DNA from: Photobacterium indicum
GTDB lineage: Bacteria; Pseudomonadota; Gammaproteobacteria; Enterobacterales; Vibrionaceae
Direction: 5' to 3'
Assembly (NCBI RefSeq): GCF_003026215.1
Contig: NZ_PYOC01000022.1
Span: 1 to 33,385 of the forward strand
DNA length: 33,385 nt
In this document: positions 23,672 to 32,646 of the stretch, one piece after another
Numbering within the stretch: the stretch's first letter is position 1
Layout: each line of letters opens with the position of its first letter
The notes under the pieces: model-generated
What the model was told of the DNA's origin: nothing
The model's database searches: none
What the model saw: the letters and a program-made list of their open reading frames with translations, nothing else
Translations under genes and position numbers: made by a program

Positions 23672-23699
23672 TGAACCAAGTGCATTTATCACGGTCTGA
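23672..23699 (+). promoter_or_regulatory. sigmaE promoter candidate for the MicA-like sRNA
   Basis: TGAACCA (23672-23678), a 15-nt spacer and GTCTGA (23694-23699). The sigmaE consensus is GGAACTT, 15-16 nt, GTCTAA. The core AAC of the -35 and five of six -10 bases match, with the same spacing as the bamD promoter in this window. E. coli micA is sigmaE-dependent. Confidence 0.6.
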
Positions 23700-23705
23700 A
23701 TTAAT

Positions 23706-23777
23706 GACAGGCAGTAAAGCTGTCGTCATCCCTGCGAAATTATTTATGGGCGGCTATATATAGCCGCCCAATTTTTT
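23706..23777 (+). ncRNA. micA: MicA-like sigmaE-dependent small RNA (candidate)
   Basis: A plus-strand transcript from about 23706 to 23777 would be about 72 nt, the length of E. coli MicA. It starts 6-7 nt after a sigmaE-type -10. It contains TCATCCCTG (23726-23734), also present in MicA at almost the same offset (about nt 21-29 here, 23-31 there, recalled sequence). An A/U-rich linker follows, then a perfect 11-bp terminator stem, GGGCGGCTATA / TATAGCCGCCC (23748-23769), and a T-run (23772-23777). E. coli micA lies between luxS and gshA in this orientation. The upstream part (23706-23725) differs from MicA and can fold (GACAG / CTGTC), so targets may differ. The locus may correspond to a sigmaE sRNA known in Vibrio under another name. 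Confidence 0.68.
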
Positions 23778-23801
23778 ATCTTATTGTTCTAAGATTGAAA
23801 A

Positions 23802-25376
23802 TCACTTCAAATCAGCAAAGTAATCTTCTAAAAATTGTTCAAATGATACCGTATCACCTTGCTCAATTTTATGTTGTTTCTCTACTGATGTTTTGGCTTC
23901 CATGTCAAATTCTGATTGAGAATAAAAGCCATAAGAACGCTCAACCAACGTTTGGCTGTGTTCTGCTGCGAGCTGATGCCCAACGGAACCGATTCCTTCG
24001 TTTTGTTTCACTTTCTCAAGTAACTGTGCAGATAGCGTTAGATCGGGATTAAGAATCCAACCTTTCAATCGTTCACAGGTTTCCTGATATTTATTGTTAC
24101 CCGCAGCTTTATCCATCACAACCGCAACATCTTGCAGCTCTTTGAATACACGCACGCCCCAATCTTGCAGTGATAAGCGCTCACCATTACAGCCAATTTT
24201 CAGCATTAAATCAGGATTGCGACCATCGAGCACAACGCGATTCCAGTTATCACGCCAGCATGCTAATTCAGAGTCATCCATATCATCTGACGGTGTAAGC
24301 ACGGCCCACGTAAGGAATAAATCAAGGAATCGAACCTGATCTTCCGTAATGCCAATAGGGCTAAAAGGATTCACATCTAATGAACGTACTTCAATATACT
24401 CAACACCAGCACGACCTAGTGCTTCTGAAGGCTTCTCGCCATCTTTTGCAACACGCTTAGGGCGAATAGGTGCATACAATTCATTTTCAATTTGCAGTAC
24501 ATTGCTATTTAACTGACGGTACTCACCATCCACTTTTACGCCAATGTCTGCAAAATCATCAGACGGTGTACGGATAGCTTTGTTCAAACCGTCAAGGTAC
24601 TGATCTAGGCTATTAAAGCCAATTTTCAACGAACTTTGCGCATTATTGGTATAACCCAAATCACTTAGGCGTAAAGCTGTCGCATTCGGTAGGTAATAAG
24701 TACCACAGCCTAACTGCTTAAAATCAACCGAAGAGTTATGTTTATTCAGGAATGAGCTGCATAACGCTGGCGATGCACCAAATAAGTACGGGATTAGCCA
24801 ACCAAAACGATAGTAGTTTCGAATCAGGCCGAAATACGCATCTGAAATAGAGTCTTGGCGATCTTGCTCGCTTTGATCACCGAACAATTCTTGCCAAAAT
24901 GATTCAGGGAAAGAAAAGTTGAAATGCACACCAGAAATAACCTGCATAACGCTGCCATAACGATGCTTCAACCCTTCACGGTACAAGGTTTTCATGCGCC
25001 CGGTATTTGAACTACCGTATTGCGCTAATGTGATGTCATTTTCTTTACCGACAAAACATGGCATCGACATTGGCCATAAACGTTCGTCACCCATTTGGCG
25101 ATACGTAAACTGGTGAATATCACTTAATTGCGTCAATAAATGGTCAACATCTTGCGATACTGGAGTAATAAACTCTAACAGTGATTCTGCAAAATCGGTG
25201 GTGACCCACTTATTGGTTAATGCTGATCCTAACCCAACTGGATGTGGTTGATCTGATAAGTTACCTTCCGATGTAATTCGCAGCGCTTCACGCTCAAGAC
25301 CACGACCGAGTTGTGTTAAGGCATCAGAATTAGCGGAAATCTGCTGCAACCTTTGTGAAAAATCCATGAAGGCCAT
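23802..25376 (-). CDS. gshA: glutamate-cysteine ligase
   Basis: GshA makes gamma-glutamylcysteine from Glu and Cys with ATP, the rate-limiting step of glutathione synthesis. It is the gamma-proteobacterial class 1 type. Diagnostic segments are RGLEREALRI, the long SALTNKWVTTDFAESLLEFITP, GDERLWPMSMPCFV, ISGVHFNFSFP and GVEYIEVRSLDVNPFSP. Length is 524 aa against 518 in E. coli. The ATG at 25376 is the outer limit; a second ATG three codons in (25367) has a GAGA at a better distance and may be the true start. It is divergent in orientation from the MicA-like sRNA, whose terminator hairpin lies past the gshA stop but has a poor T-tail on this strand. Confidence 0.97.
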   Translation of the reverse strand: MAFMDFSQRLQQISANSDALTQLGRGLEREALRITSEGNLSDQPHPVGLGSALTNKWVTTDFAESLLEFITPVSQDVDHLLTQLSDIHQFTYRQMGDERLWPMSMPCFVGKENDITLAQYGSSNTGRMKTLYREGLKHRYGSVMQVISGVHFNFSFPESFWQELFGDQSEQDRQDSISDAYFGLIRNYYRFGWLIPYLFGASPALCSSFLNKHNSSVDFKQLGCGTYYLPNATALRLSDLGYTNNAQSSLKIGFNSLDQYLDGLNKAIRTPSDDFADIGVKVDGEYRQLNSNVLQIENELYAPIRPKRVAKDGEKPSEALGRAGVEYIEVRSLDVNPFSPIGITEDQVRFLDLFLTWAVLTPSDDMDDSELACWRDNWNRVVLDGRNPDLMLKIGCNGERLSLQDWGVRVFKELQDVAVVMDKAAGNNKYQETCERLKGWILNPDLTLSAQLLEKVKQNEGIGSVGHQLAAEHSQTLVERSYGFYSQSEFDMEAKTSVEKQHKIEQGDTVSFEQFLEDYFADLK

Positions 25377-25465
25377 TCTCGTTTATTATCATAATTGAAA
25401 AAGTAGAGTAATCATTATTGTTACTGATTACCATTAGTTTTATAGAGAAACACTTTTACTATATG

Positions 25466-25498
25466 GCAAAAACCGACGCTCTTACACGCCGGTTTTTC
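25466..25498 (-). terminator. probable terminator of the yqaA-M16 operon
   Basis: On the minus strand an imperfect stem with arms AAAAACCGACG (25468-25478) and CGCCGGTTTTT (25486-25496, one mismatch), followed by TTTTTG. It lies about 25 nt after the M16 protease stop. Confidence 0.7.
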
Positions 25499-25520
25499 AT
25501 TAAATAATTCAGGCTACCCC

Positions 25521-28367
25521 TTAAAGATTAGGCTGAATTGTTTTCATCGGAATACCCAGTGTTTCAAATTGTGGCGTCAATGCCTTAGTGTCCCCCACTA
25601 CAATGATTTGGTAATCATCAGGGTTAAACCACTTAGCCGCTAATTCATTTAGTCGCTCTTTACTGATTTTCGCCACAATTTCATTACGCTCTTCAACAAA
25701 GTTTTCAGGTAGCGAATACGTTAGGATCTGACCTAGCAGTTGTGCTTTTTTACTTGGTGTTTCATAACTTAGCGCATCTTTCTGCCCAACGGCTAAACGC
25801 ATAAAGTCGACTTCTTTATCTGTTACACCTTCTGTGCTCATTTTTTTAAGTTCAGCCAAGAACTCTTTCGCCGAAGCTAAGCTGGCATCTGCACGTACTT
25901 GAGCGTAATACACAGATAACCCTACTTCTTTCCCACCAGTTTGGTAGCCACCCGCGCCATAGGTATAACCTTTATCTTCACGCAGGTTTAAATTGATACG
26001 GCTATTAAAGTTACCCGCTAGATTGAAGTTAGCCAATTGCGTTTCATATAACTCACCGGTTGCATCATACGGTAGGCCTTGGCGAACAAGACGAATGATC
26101 GTTTGTGGCGCACCCGGTTTATCAACCATCCAAATCGCTTGTTTTTCTATGCTCGGTAATACAATCGCGCTAGGTACTGGTTTAGCAGCCCCTTGCCATT
26201 TAGATAGAAAATCAATTTTTTTCGTTAATTGCTGCTCGGTTACATCACCCACAACAACTATGTCGGCGCCATTCGGTGTGTAATAAGTATCATAAAAGTC
26301 TGTTACATCTTTTAAAGTAATACTGTTTAAAGATACCTTAGTACCTTCTGGCGGTAAGCTAAATGGCGTGCCTTTATACAGAATTTCACGCGTTGCTTGG
26401 CTCGCTAGCCAATCAGGTCGTTGATGTTCGTATACCGCACCTTCAATCGCTTGGGCTTTTAAACGGTCAAAATCCGCTTCATTGAAAGCAGGTTTGAATA
26501 AACGCTCTTCCAAAATATCCAGCGTTTGTACTATGTTTTTATCCAACGATGTTACCGAGACGGTTGTACCGTACAAGCCAGCATTAAAGCTAACAGTACT
26601 GCCCAACGAATCTAATCGTGATGACAATTCTTCTGCGGTTGATTGAGTGCTTGCTTCATTCATCATGGCTGCAACAAGCTTAGATAACCCTGTTTTCCCC
26701 ATTGGCTCAAAACGACGCCCTGCAGGAATAACCATTTGTAATTCTACCGTTGGGGTTTCTTGGTATTTAGTACCAAGTACTTTAATACCGTTGGCTAGCT
26801 CAAATTGGTACAAGGTTGGCATTACAGCTTCCACTGGCTGTGAAGGCTGTGGCATTACATTACGATCAAAGTTATCAATCGGTTCACGTAAAGCTAATTG
26901 TTCCTCTGTCAGTTTTTTATGCTCAGGAATAATACGAGGCATTGGCGTGTAATTTGACTTCGCGGCAACCAAGTTAGTTTTACCTTTAGGCACAACACTT
27001 AAGGTGACATTAGGGTTACCATTTACGTACTGCATATACGCAGACTCAATGCTATCTGTCGAAACATCACGTAATTGTTGTAGCTCTACACTTAAATGAT
27101 TAGGGTTGCCGTAAAACGTCTGATAGGCAGCCAATTGAGACACTTTTCCGCTCACACTTTGCAAACCAAAAATAGCGTTCGCTTCTACCATGCCTTTTAG
27201 TTCGTTCAGCTCTTTTTCACTGACCCCTCGCTCTTCTAAATCATCAAGGGTGGATACCACTTTACTGCGCAGCTCTTTTAAGTTGCCTTTCTCACCACTT
27301 TGTCCAATCGCATACACATACATGGTACACGCAAGCTCAGCACAATCATGGTAGGCACCCGCATCAACAACATCACCGGTTTTCACTAAGTTTTGATAGA
27401 GCAGACTGTTTTTACCACCGCCAATCACTTTGGCCAGCATATCAAGCGATGCTTCATCTTCTGAACCGTTAAACGATGTCGGCCATGCCATCATCAGCAT
27501 AGGTTGCTGTACTTTATCTTCTAAGGTTATATAGCGGTCAGCATCCAGCGTAACGGGCTGCTTAGGCATATCTTTTACTTCAGGGCCACGAGGGATAGAG
27601 CCAAAGTATTTATTAACCCATGCTAATGTTTGTTCTTTGTCTAAATCACCACCGATTGTTAGCGTGGCATTATTCGGACCATACCAGCGCAGGAAGAATG
27701 CTTTTAGATCATTAACATCAACACGTTCAAGATCTTCAACATAACCAATAGTTTGCCATGAGTAAGGGTGAGTACGCGGATAAAGAGCTTCGCCAAGGCG
27801 CTCATATACTAAACCATAAGGGCGGTTTTCATAACGCTGGGCGCGTTCATTTTTAACCGTTGAGCGTTGAATTTCGAATTTACGTTGAGAGACAGCACCG
27901 AGTAAAAAGCCCATGCGATCTGACTCTAGCCATAACATTTTTTCTAATTGATTCGCAGGTACCGTTTCGAAATAGTTGGTACGGTCTCGATTGGTCGTTC
28001 CGTTTAACGTACCACCGGCCTCGGTAATTAAGCGAAAATGTTCTTGATCGCCGACGTGCTCAGAACCCTGAAACATCATATGTTCAAAGAAGTGAGCAAA
28101 ACCTGATTTACCTTCTTGTTCACGGGCAGAACCAACATGGTAGGTCATATCGACATGCACTAATGGGTCTGATTTATCTTCATGAAGAACAACGGTTAAA
28201 CCGTTCTCAAGTGTATATTTACTGTAAGGAATAACAGGTTGCCCTTTCACACCTGCAACTTGCTCGACGAATGTAACACCTTCAGGCAATGTTGATGTCT
28301 CTTGCCCTATTTGATTACTACACCCTGCAATTGATAGCAACGTGACACTTAAAACCCACTTTTGCAC
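25521..28367 (-). CDS. M16 family zinc metalloprotease lipoprotein
   Basis: A 948-residue insulinase/pitrilysin-type protease with two M16 halves. The signal ends SIAGC, lipidating Cys16, so it is probably an outer-membrane-anchored periplasmic protease. The first half carries the inverted zinc motif HFFEH (His92, Glu95, His96) and a third ligand Glu174 in KNERAQRYE. The second half (from about 520) has no HxxEH, as usual for the inactive partner domain, but keeps the R-Y-type closing motif GYTYGAGGY. The start is a GTG at 28367; AAGGA lies 8 nt upstream and no in-frame ATG fits. It begins 11 nt after yqaA, so the two are co-transcribed. Substrates are unknown. Confidence 0.93.
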   Translation of the reverse strand: MQKWVLSVTLLSIAGCSNQIGQETSTLPEGVTFVEQVAGVKGQPVIPYSKYTLENGLTVVLHEDKSDPLVHVDMTYHVGSAREQEGKSGFAHFFEHMMFQGSEHVGDQEHFRLITEAGGTLNGTTNRDRTNYFETVPANQLEKMLWLESDRMGFLLGAVSQRKFEIQRSTVKNERAQRYENRPYGLVYERLGEALYPRTHPYSWQTIGYVEDLERVDVNDLKAFFLRWYGPNNATLTIGGDLDKEQTLAWVNKYFGSIPRGPEVKDMPKQPVTLDADRYITLEDKVQQPMLMMAWPTSFNGSEDEASLDMLAKVIGGGKNSLLYQNLVKTGDVVDAGAYHDCAELACTMYVYAIGQSGEKGNLKELRSKVVSTLDDLEERGVSEKELNELKGMVEANAIFGLQSVSGKVSQLAAYQTFYGNPNHLSVELQQLRDVSTDSIESAYMQYVNGNPNVTLSVVPKGKTNLVAAKSNYTPMPRIIPEHKKLTEEQLALREPIDNFDRNVMPQPSQPVEAVMPTLYQFELANGIKVLGTKYQETPTVELQMVIPAGRRFEPMGKTGLSKLVAAMMNEASTQSTAEELSSRLDSLGSTVSFNAGLYGTTVSVTSLDKNIVQTLDILEERLFKPAFNEADFDRLKAQAIEGAVYEHQRPDWLASQATREILYKGTPFSLPPEGTKVSLNSITLKDVTDFYDTYYTPNGADIVVVGDVTEQQLTKKIDFLSKWQGAAKPVPSAIVLPSIEKQAIWMVDKPGAPQTIIRLVRQGLPYDATGELYETQLANFNLAGNFNSRINLNLREDKGYTYGAGGYQTGGKEVGLSVYYAQVRADASLASAKEFLAELKKMSTEGVTDKEVDFMRLAVGQKDALSYETPSKKAQLLGQILTYSLPENFVEERNEIVAKISKERLNELAAKWFNPDDYQIIVVGDTKALTPQFETLGIPMKTIQPNL

Positions 28368-28378
28368 TATAGCATTCC

Positions 28379-28810
28379 TTATAAAAAACCTTGTACTACT
28401 AGAGCCAACACAATGTAGCGCACAGCTTTACCGATCATAATAATGATAAAGCTCAGCCAATGGTGCATTCGCAACCAGCCCGCAGCTAAACATAAAGGGT
28501 CACCAATAACGGGTAACCAACTAAAGAATAAGCTCCAGTAGCCATATTTTTTCAACCACTGTAATGCTTTATGACCATGTTTTTCTTTAGAAGTTTTATC
28601 CGGTAGTAAACGCCCTAACCAGTAGTTAGTCATTCCACCCAGTGTATTACCTATTGTCGCCACTAATACCACGAGCCATAGGGCATTATCACCCAGCTTA
28701 ATTGTTGCTATTAGGTTGGCTTCAGAGCCGCCCGGTAACAACGTGGCACTTAGAAAACCAGTGGTGAACAATACCCATAATGCTGAATCGCCATTTAATA
28801 AATCTAACAT
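28379..28810 (-). CDS. yqaA: YqaA, DedA/VTT-family inner membrane protein
   Basis: A 143-residue membrane protein of the SNARE-associated/DedA (VTT) superfamily, related to flippase-type proteins. The family features are visible: a re-entrant segment FLSATLLPGGSEANL near residues 19-33, then GNTLGGMTNYWLGR, and the second re-entrant region FFSWLPVIGDPLCLAAGWLRM. E. coli yqaA lies directly after gshA, so synteny supports the name. It is upstream of the M16 protease gene with an 11-nt gap. Function in the cell is unknown. Confidence 0.93.
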   Translation of the reverse strand: MLDLLNGDSALWVLFTTGFLSATLLPGGSEANLIATIKLGDNALWLVVLVATIGNTLGGMTNYWLGRLLPDKTSKEKHGHKALQWLKKYGYWSLFFSWLPVIGDPLCLAAGWLRMHHWLSFIIIMIGKAVRYIVLALVVQGFL

Positions 28811-28893
28811 CTTATTTACTTACATCAAGCTAATCGAAAAAAACACTGCATATTAAATGCTTGTCGCTAAAACAATTTAGCCACGAGCACGAC

Positions 28894-28938
28894 CTATTTA
28901 GATCTGCTTATACGCACAAACACCTTCAGATTAGACAT
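28894..28938 (-). CDS. 14-codon small ORF upstream of yqaA (possible leader peptide)
   Basis: MSNLKVFVRISRSK followed by TAG. A strong Shine-Dalgarno, AAAAAGGA, sits at a good 6-8 nt distance from the ATG, which is the main support. It ends 84 nt before the yqaA start. No terminator/antiterminator pair was found between it and yqaA, so attenuation is not supported. The rest of 28811-29033 shows no other gene. Confidence 0.35.
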   Translation of the reverse strand: MSNLKVFVRISRSK

Positions 28939-29033
28939 ATTGCTTCCTTTTTAGTGGGTTAACTTTATCGGCTAACTGAAAGTTACGTCATTAACCTTAA
29001 TAATGAGTCCCCCTTATACCAAGCTACAGACAT

Positions 29034-29065
29034 AAAAAAAACGGATAGCGTCAAACTACCCGTTT
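29034..29065 (-). terminator. intrinsic terminator of oadGAB
   Basis: On the minus strand ACGGGTAG (29056-29063) pairs with CTATCCGT (29041-29048), one G-U pair, followed by eight T (29034-29041). It lies about 100 nt past the oadB stop. Confidence 0.85.
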
Positions 29066-29164
29066 CAAAATGTGTACTTATAGATATCACTAACAGGACT
29101 AGCCCAATCAATTAACGCAACGAATTAACACCTGACGTTAAATAATCGCTATGGCTGTTCTTCA

Positions 29165-30295
29165 TTAACCGACAAGGGCTAATAGAATACCAGCAGCAAC
29201 CGCTGAACCTAATACCCCTGCAACATTCGGCCCCATAGCATGCATTAATAGGAAGTTTTGTGGGTTAGCTTCTAAGCCAACCTTATTCACTACACGTGCA
29301 GCCATAGGTACAGCAGAAACGCCCGCTGCACCAATCAATGGATTAATGTCTTCCTTGCTGAAACGGTTAAGTAATTTAGCCATCAACACACCACCACCAG
29401 TACCCACACTGAATGCCACTGCGCCTAATAGCAAAATGCCCAAAGTTTCAAATTGTAAGAACGTATCTGCTTCAAGCTTTGAGCCCACGCCTAAACCCAA
29501 CATGATCGTTACGATATTAATCAGTTCATTTTGAACTGTATTCGATAAACGATCGACCACGCCAGATTCACGCATCAAATTACCTAAACAGAACATACCG
29601 ATTAATGGTGTTGCTGATGGTAAAAACAGAATAGTCATCAACAATACAGCCAACGGGAAGAGTACTTTCTCAGCCTTACTGACATGACGCAATTGCTGCA
29701 TCTTAATTTGTCGCTCTTCCGGTGAGGTTAACGCTTTCATGATAGGTGGCTGAATGATCGGCACAAGAGCCATATAGCTATAAGCCGCTACGGCAATCGC
29801 CCCTAAAAGATCAGGCGCCAAACGACTGGCAAGAAATATTGCAGTCGGCCCATCTGCACCACCAATAATCGCAATTGATGATGCATCTGCAAGTGTAAAT
29901 TCCATTCCAGGAACAAGGTTCAGTAAAATTGCACCAAATAAGGTAAAGAAAATACCAAATTGAGCGGCTGCACCTAGTAACAATGTTTTAGGGTTAGCGA
30001 TCAATGCCCCGAAATCTGTCATTGCCCCCACGCCCATGAAGATCAATAACGGGAAGACACCCGTTTCAATACCCACATGGTAGATGTAATACAGCAATCC
30101 ACCCGGCTCGGTAAATCCCGAGTTAGGAATATTCGCAAGAATAGCGCCAAAGCCCATTGGCAATAACAGTAATGGTTCAAAGCCTTTACGAATAGCAAGA
30201 AACAGTAATCCACTGCCAACCAAAATCATGATGATTTGGCCGAACTCGAAATTAGCTATCCCTGTCTCTGCCCAGAGTTTTAATAAACCGTCCAT
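29165..30295 (-). CDS. oadB: Na+-pumping oxaloacetate decarboxylase, beta subunit
   Basis: OadB decarboxylates carboxybiotin and couples this to Na+ export through the inner membrane. The 376-residue protein is highly hydrophobic, with about nine membrane segments. Signature motifs include PMGFGAILANIP, IIGGADGPTAIF (the re-entrant Asp/Gly loop), MLGLGVGSKLEA and HAMGPNVAGVLGSAVAAG. The length fits the shorter subtype found in Vibrionaceae (others are about 430 aa). It is last of oadGAB, 9 nt after oadA, and is followed by a terminator. Confidence 0.96.
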   Translation of the reverse strand: MDGLLKLWAETGIANFEFGQIIMILVGSGLLFLAIRKGFEPLLLLPMGFGAILANIPNSGFTEPGGLLYYIYHVGIETGVFPLLIFMGVGAMTDFGALIANPKTLLLGAAAQFGIFFTLFGAILLNLVPGMEFTLADASSIAIIGGADGPTAIFLASRLAPDLLGAIAVAAYSYMALVPIIQPPIMKALTSPEERQIKMQQLRHVSKAEKVLFPLAVLLMTILFLPSATPLIGMFCLGNLMRESGVVDRLSNTVQNELINIVTIMLGLGVGSKLEADTFLQFETLGILLLGAVAFSVGTGGGVLMAKLLNRFSKEDINPLIGAAGVSAVPMAARVVNKVGLEANPQNFLLMHAMGPNVAGVLGSAVAAGILLALVG

Positions 30296-30304
30296 GGTAC
30301 CCTC

Positions 30305-32086
30305 TTACGCCAAACTTAGTATTGGCGAACCAACCGAAACGGAATCACCCTCTTTAACATGCAACTCTTGAATGACACCATTACGAGCTGCACGAATTTC
30401 TGTTTCCATCTTCATCGCTTCAAGCACAATCAATATATCACCTTCAGACACTTGATTGCCCGGCTTAACATTGATTCTAAAGATACTTCCCGCTAGGGGT
30501 GCTGAAATATCTTCCGCATTACTCACAGCAACGACAGGTGCTGGTGTGGAGGCTGATGTTGCAGATACAACACTTGATAGCTCACCACTTGGGCCGACTT
30601 CTACGTTATAAACCTGCCCGTTAACTTTCACACTGTACGCTTCAATCCCGCCAGTAGAGGCGGCTGGTTTAGCAACTGGGGCAGTAATAGCAGGTTCCGC
30701 TTCAGGTGCAGGTTCAAATGCTTCTGGGTTATTACGGTTTTTAAGGAACTTCAAACCAACTTGCGGGAATAACGCATATGTTAAGACATCATCCACAGAG
30801 TCTTCAGCTAACTTGATATTGTCAGCTTCTGCTTTTGCCTGTAGGTCGTCCGTTAGGATTGAGAGTTCATCAGCAATAAGATCAGCAGGGCGACATGTGA
30901 TAGGTTCAGCGCCTTCAAGCACTCGGGCCTGAAGATCTGCATTCACAGGCGCAGGCGCTTGACCATATTCACCTTTCAGTATGCCAGCCGTTTCTTTCGC
31001 AATACTCTTGTAGCGCTCACCCGTAAGCACATTCAATACAGCTTGAGTACCAACAATCTGTGATGTCGGTGTTACCAAAGGAATAAAGCCAAGATCCTTA
31101 CGAACTCGAGGGATCTCTGCTAATACTTCATCAAAACGATCAGCAGCACCTTGCTCTTTTAATTGGCCTTCCATGTTAGTCAGCATGCCACCAGGCACTT
31201 GCGCAAGAAGAATTCGGGCATCAACACCTTTCAAGCTACCTTCAAATTTCGCATATTTTTTACGAACTTCACGGAAGTAAGTCGCAATGGGTTCAATTTG
31301 CTGCAGATCTAAATTGGTATCACGTTCTGTGCCTTCCAGCATCGCAATAACAGTTTCAGTAGGTGTATGGCCATAAGTTTGGCTCATTGAAGAAATAGCC
31401 GTATCAAGAATATCTAAACCAGCCTCTACCGCTTTTACTGCCGTTGCTGCAGACAACCCCGTTGTTGCATGGCAATGAAGGGCAAGCGGTACATCACATG
31501 ATACTTTAATGCGTTTAACTAACTCTTCTGCTTCATAAGGCTTAAGCAGACCAGACATGTCTTTAATACAAATAGAATGACAACCAAGATCTTCTAAGCG
31601 CTTAGCTAAATCAGTCCATGTATCTAAATTGTGCACAGGGCTTGTTGTGTATGAAATCGTACCTTGAGCATGAGCACCAACATCAATTGTTGATTTCACT
31701 GCTTTTTCAAAGTTACGTACATCATTCATTGCATCAAAAATACGGAATACATCCATACCATTTGCATGGGCACGTTCAACAAACTTCTCGACCACGTCAT
31801 CGCCATAGTGGCGATACCCCAATAGATTTTGCCCACGTAGCAACATTTGCATCGGTGTTTTAGGCATCGCTTGTTTTAAAGCACGTAAGCGTTCCCACGG
31901 ATCTTCACCCAAAAAGCGAATGCATGAATCAAATGTTGCTCCACCCCATGTTTCAAGGGACCAATATCCCACGTTGTCTAACTGCTCTGCGATTGGCAGC
32001 ATATCTTCAATACGCATGCGGGTAGCAAACAGTGACTGGTGGGCATCACGTAATACAACGTCAGTGATAGCTAAAGGCTTAGACAT
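30305..32086 (-). CDS. oadA: oxaloacetate decarboxylase, alpha subunit (biotin protein)
   Basis: OadA transfers CO2 from oxaloacetate to its biotin. The 593 residues hold the carboxyltransferase domain with DVVLRDAHQSLFATRM near the N-terminus and a metal-binding HCHATTG motif (about residue 205). An HMGL-type and conserved carboxylase domain follow (to about 460). Two Ala/Pro-rich linkers lead to a biotinyl domain with VLEAMKMETE, making Lys559 the biotin site. Start ATG at 32086. It lies 43 nt after oadG and 9 nt before oadB. E. coli K-12 lacks this operon, whereas Vibrio has it near csrA. Confidence 0.97.
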   Translation of the reverse strand: MSKPLAITDVVLRDAHQSLFATRMRIEDMLPIAEQLDNVGYWSLETWGGATFDSCIRFLGEDPWERLRALKQAMPKTPMQMLLRGQNLLGYRHYGDDVVEKFVERAHANGMDVFRIFDAMNDVRNFEKAVKSTIDVGAHAQGTISYTTSPVHNLDTWTDLAKRLEDLGCHSICIKDMSGLLKPYEAEELVKRIKVSCDVPLALHCHATTGLSAATAVKAVEAGLDILDTAISSMSQTYGHTPTETVIAMLEGTERDTNLDLQQIEPIATYFREVRKKYAKFEGSLKGVDARILLAQVPGGMLTNMEGQLKEQGAADRFDEVLAEIPRVRKDLGFIPLVTPTSQIVGTQAVLNVLTGERYKSIAKETAGILKGEYGQAPAPVNADLQARVLEGAEPITCRPADLIADELSILTDDLQAKAEADNIKLAEDSVDDVLTYALFPQVGLKFLKNRNNPEAFEPAPEAEPAITAPVAKPAASTGGIEAYSVKVNGQVYNVEVGPSGELSSVVSATSASTPAPVVAVSNAEDISAPLAGSIFRINVKPGNQVSEGDILIVLEAMKMETEIRAARNGVIQELHVKEGDSVSVGSPILSLA

Positions 32087-32129
32087 GATCGAAAACTCCT
32101 TGTAAGTGTAATTAGCCTATAAATCATTT

Positions 32130-32378
32130 TTAGGCGTTACGTTGACGATACAGATGTACCGCGGCAGATATTGCTGCCACAACGTCAGGTTGAACCCCTG
32201 CATGATTTGACTCAACCGTTGTCATAGGCTTTGGAATTGATACTGCATCTGCAGGTGCCAGTTTTGACAAAAGTTGAACTAAATAGATTAAGACGCTCAG
32301 AAATCCAAAAACCACAAACATGCCAGTTAACATGATTGTTGCTGCTTCCTGTAGCAAACTTCCTAAATCAGCCATCAT
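32130..32378 (-). CDS. oadG: oxaloacetate decarboxylase, gamma subunit
   Basis: A small (82 aa) membrane protein that assembles the alpha and beta subunits and binds Zn2+ through its C-terminal tail. It has one transmembrane helix (about 15-38, IMLTGMFVVFGFLSVLIYLV), a Pro-rich linker, and a C-terminal VVAAISAAVHLYRQR segment typical of OadG. AAGGA lies 4 nt before the first ATG and 7 nt before the second (32375), so the true start may be one codon later. It is first of the operon, 36 nt downstream of a good sigma70 promoter. Confidence 0.93.
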   Translation of the reverse strand: MMADLGSLLQEAATIMLTGMFVVFGFLSVLIYLVQLLSKLAPADAVSIPKPMTTVESNHAGVQPDVVAAISAAVHLYRQRNA

Positions 32379-32415
32379 AGATTCCTTTCATTATTTTGTG
32401 ACTGGTGCGTTAAGG

Positions 32416-32443
32416 ATTATCACGACATGAAAAAATAAGTCAA
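32416..32443 (-). promoter_or_regulatory. oadGAB sigma70 promoter
   Basis: On the minus strand TTGACT (32438-32443), a 16-nt spacer and GATAAT (32416-32421), each with one mismatch. The predicted start near 32409 leaves a short leader of about 30 nt before oadG. Confidence 0.65.
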
Positions 32444-32632
32444 ATTTATTAACAATATCACTTCATTTAGTTGAAGATTGTACTCATTTTTACCTATTCA
32501 ATAAGAAAATCGTGATAAAACAGCCTATTCCTCATAAATCGCAGAAAAATAAGTCACTAACAGTGCCCACTATCATTAAATAAATCAACAACAAGCTATA
32601 TAAAACAACATATAAAATGCCACAAATTACGC

Positions 32633-32646
32633 TTACGTTAACGTAA
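32633..32646. promoter_or_regulatory. 14-bp palindrome upstream of oadG (possible operator)
   Basis: TTACGTTAACGTAA is a perfect palindrome in AT-rich DNA, about 225 nt upstream of the predicted oad start. Its ACGTTAACGT core recalls LiuR/MerR-type operators; the regulator is not identified. The rest of the non-coding 32444-33003 holds a CRP-like site (32722-32737) and nothing else I can support. Confidence 0.35.

Noticed and set aside
23795..24052. Plus-strand 85-aa frame over the end of gshA
   Set aside because: Antisense to a firmly identified gene, with a composition typical of a shadow frame.
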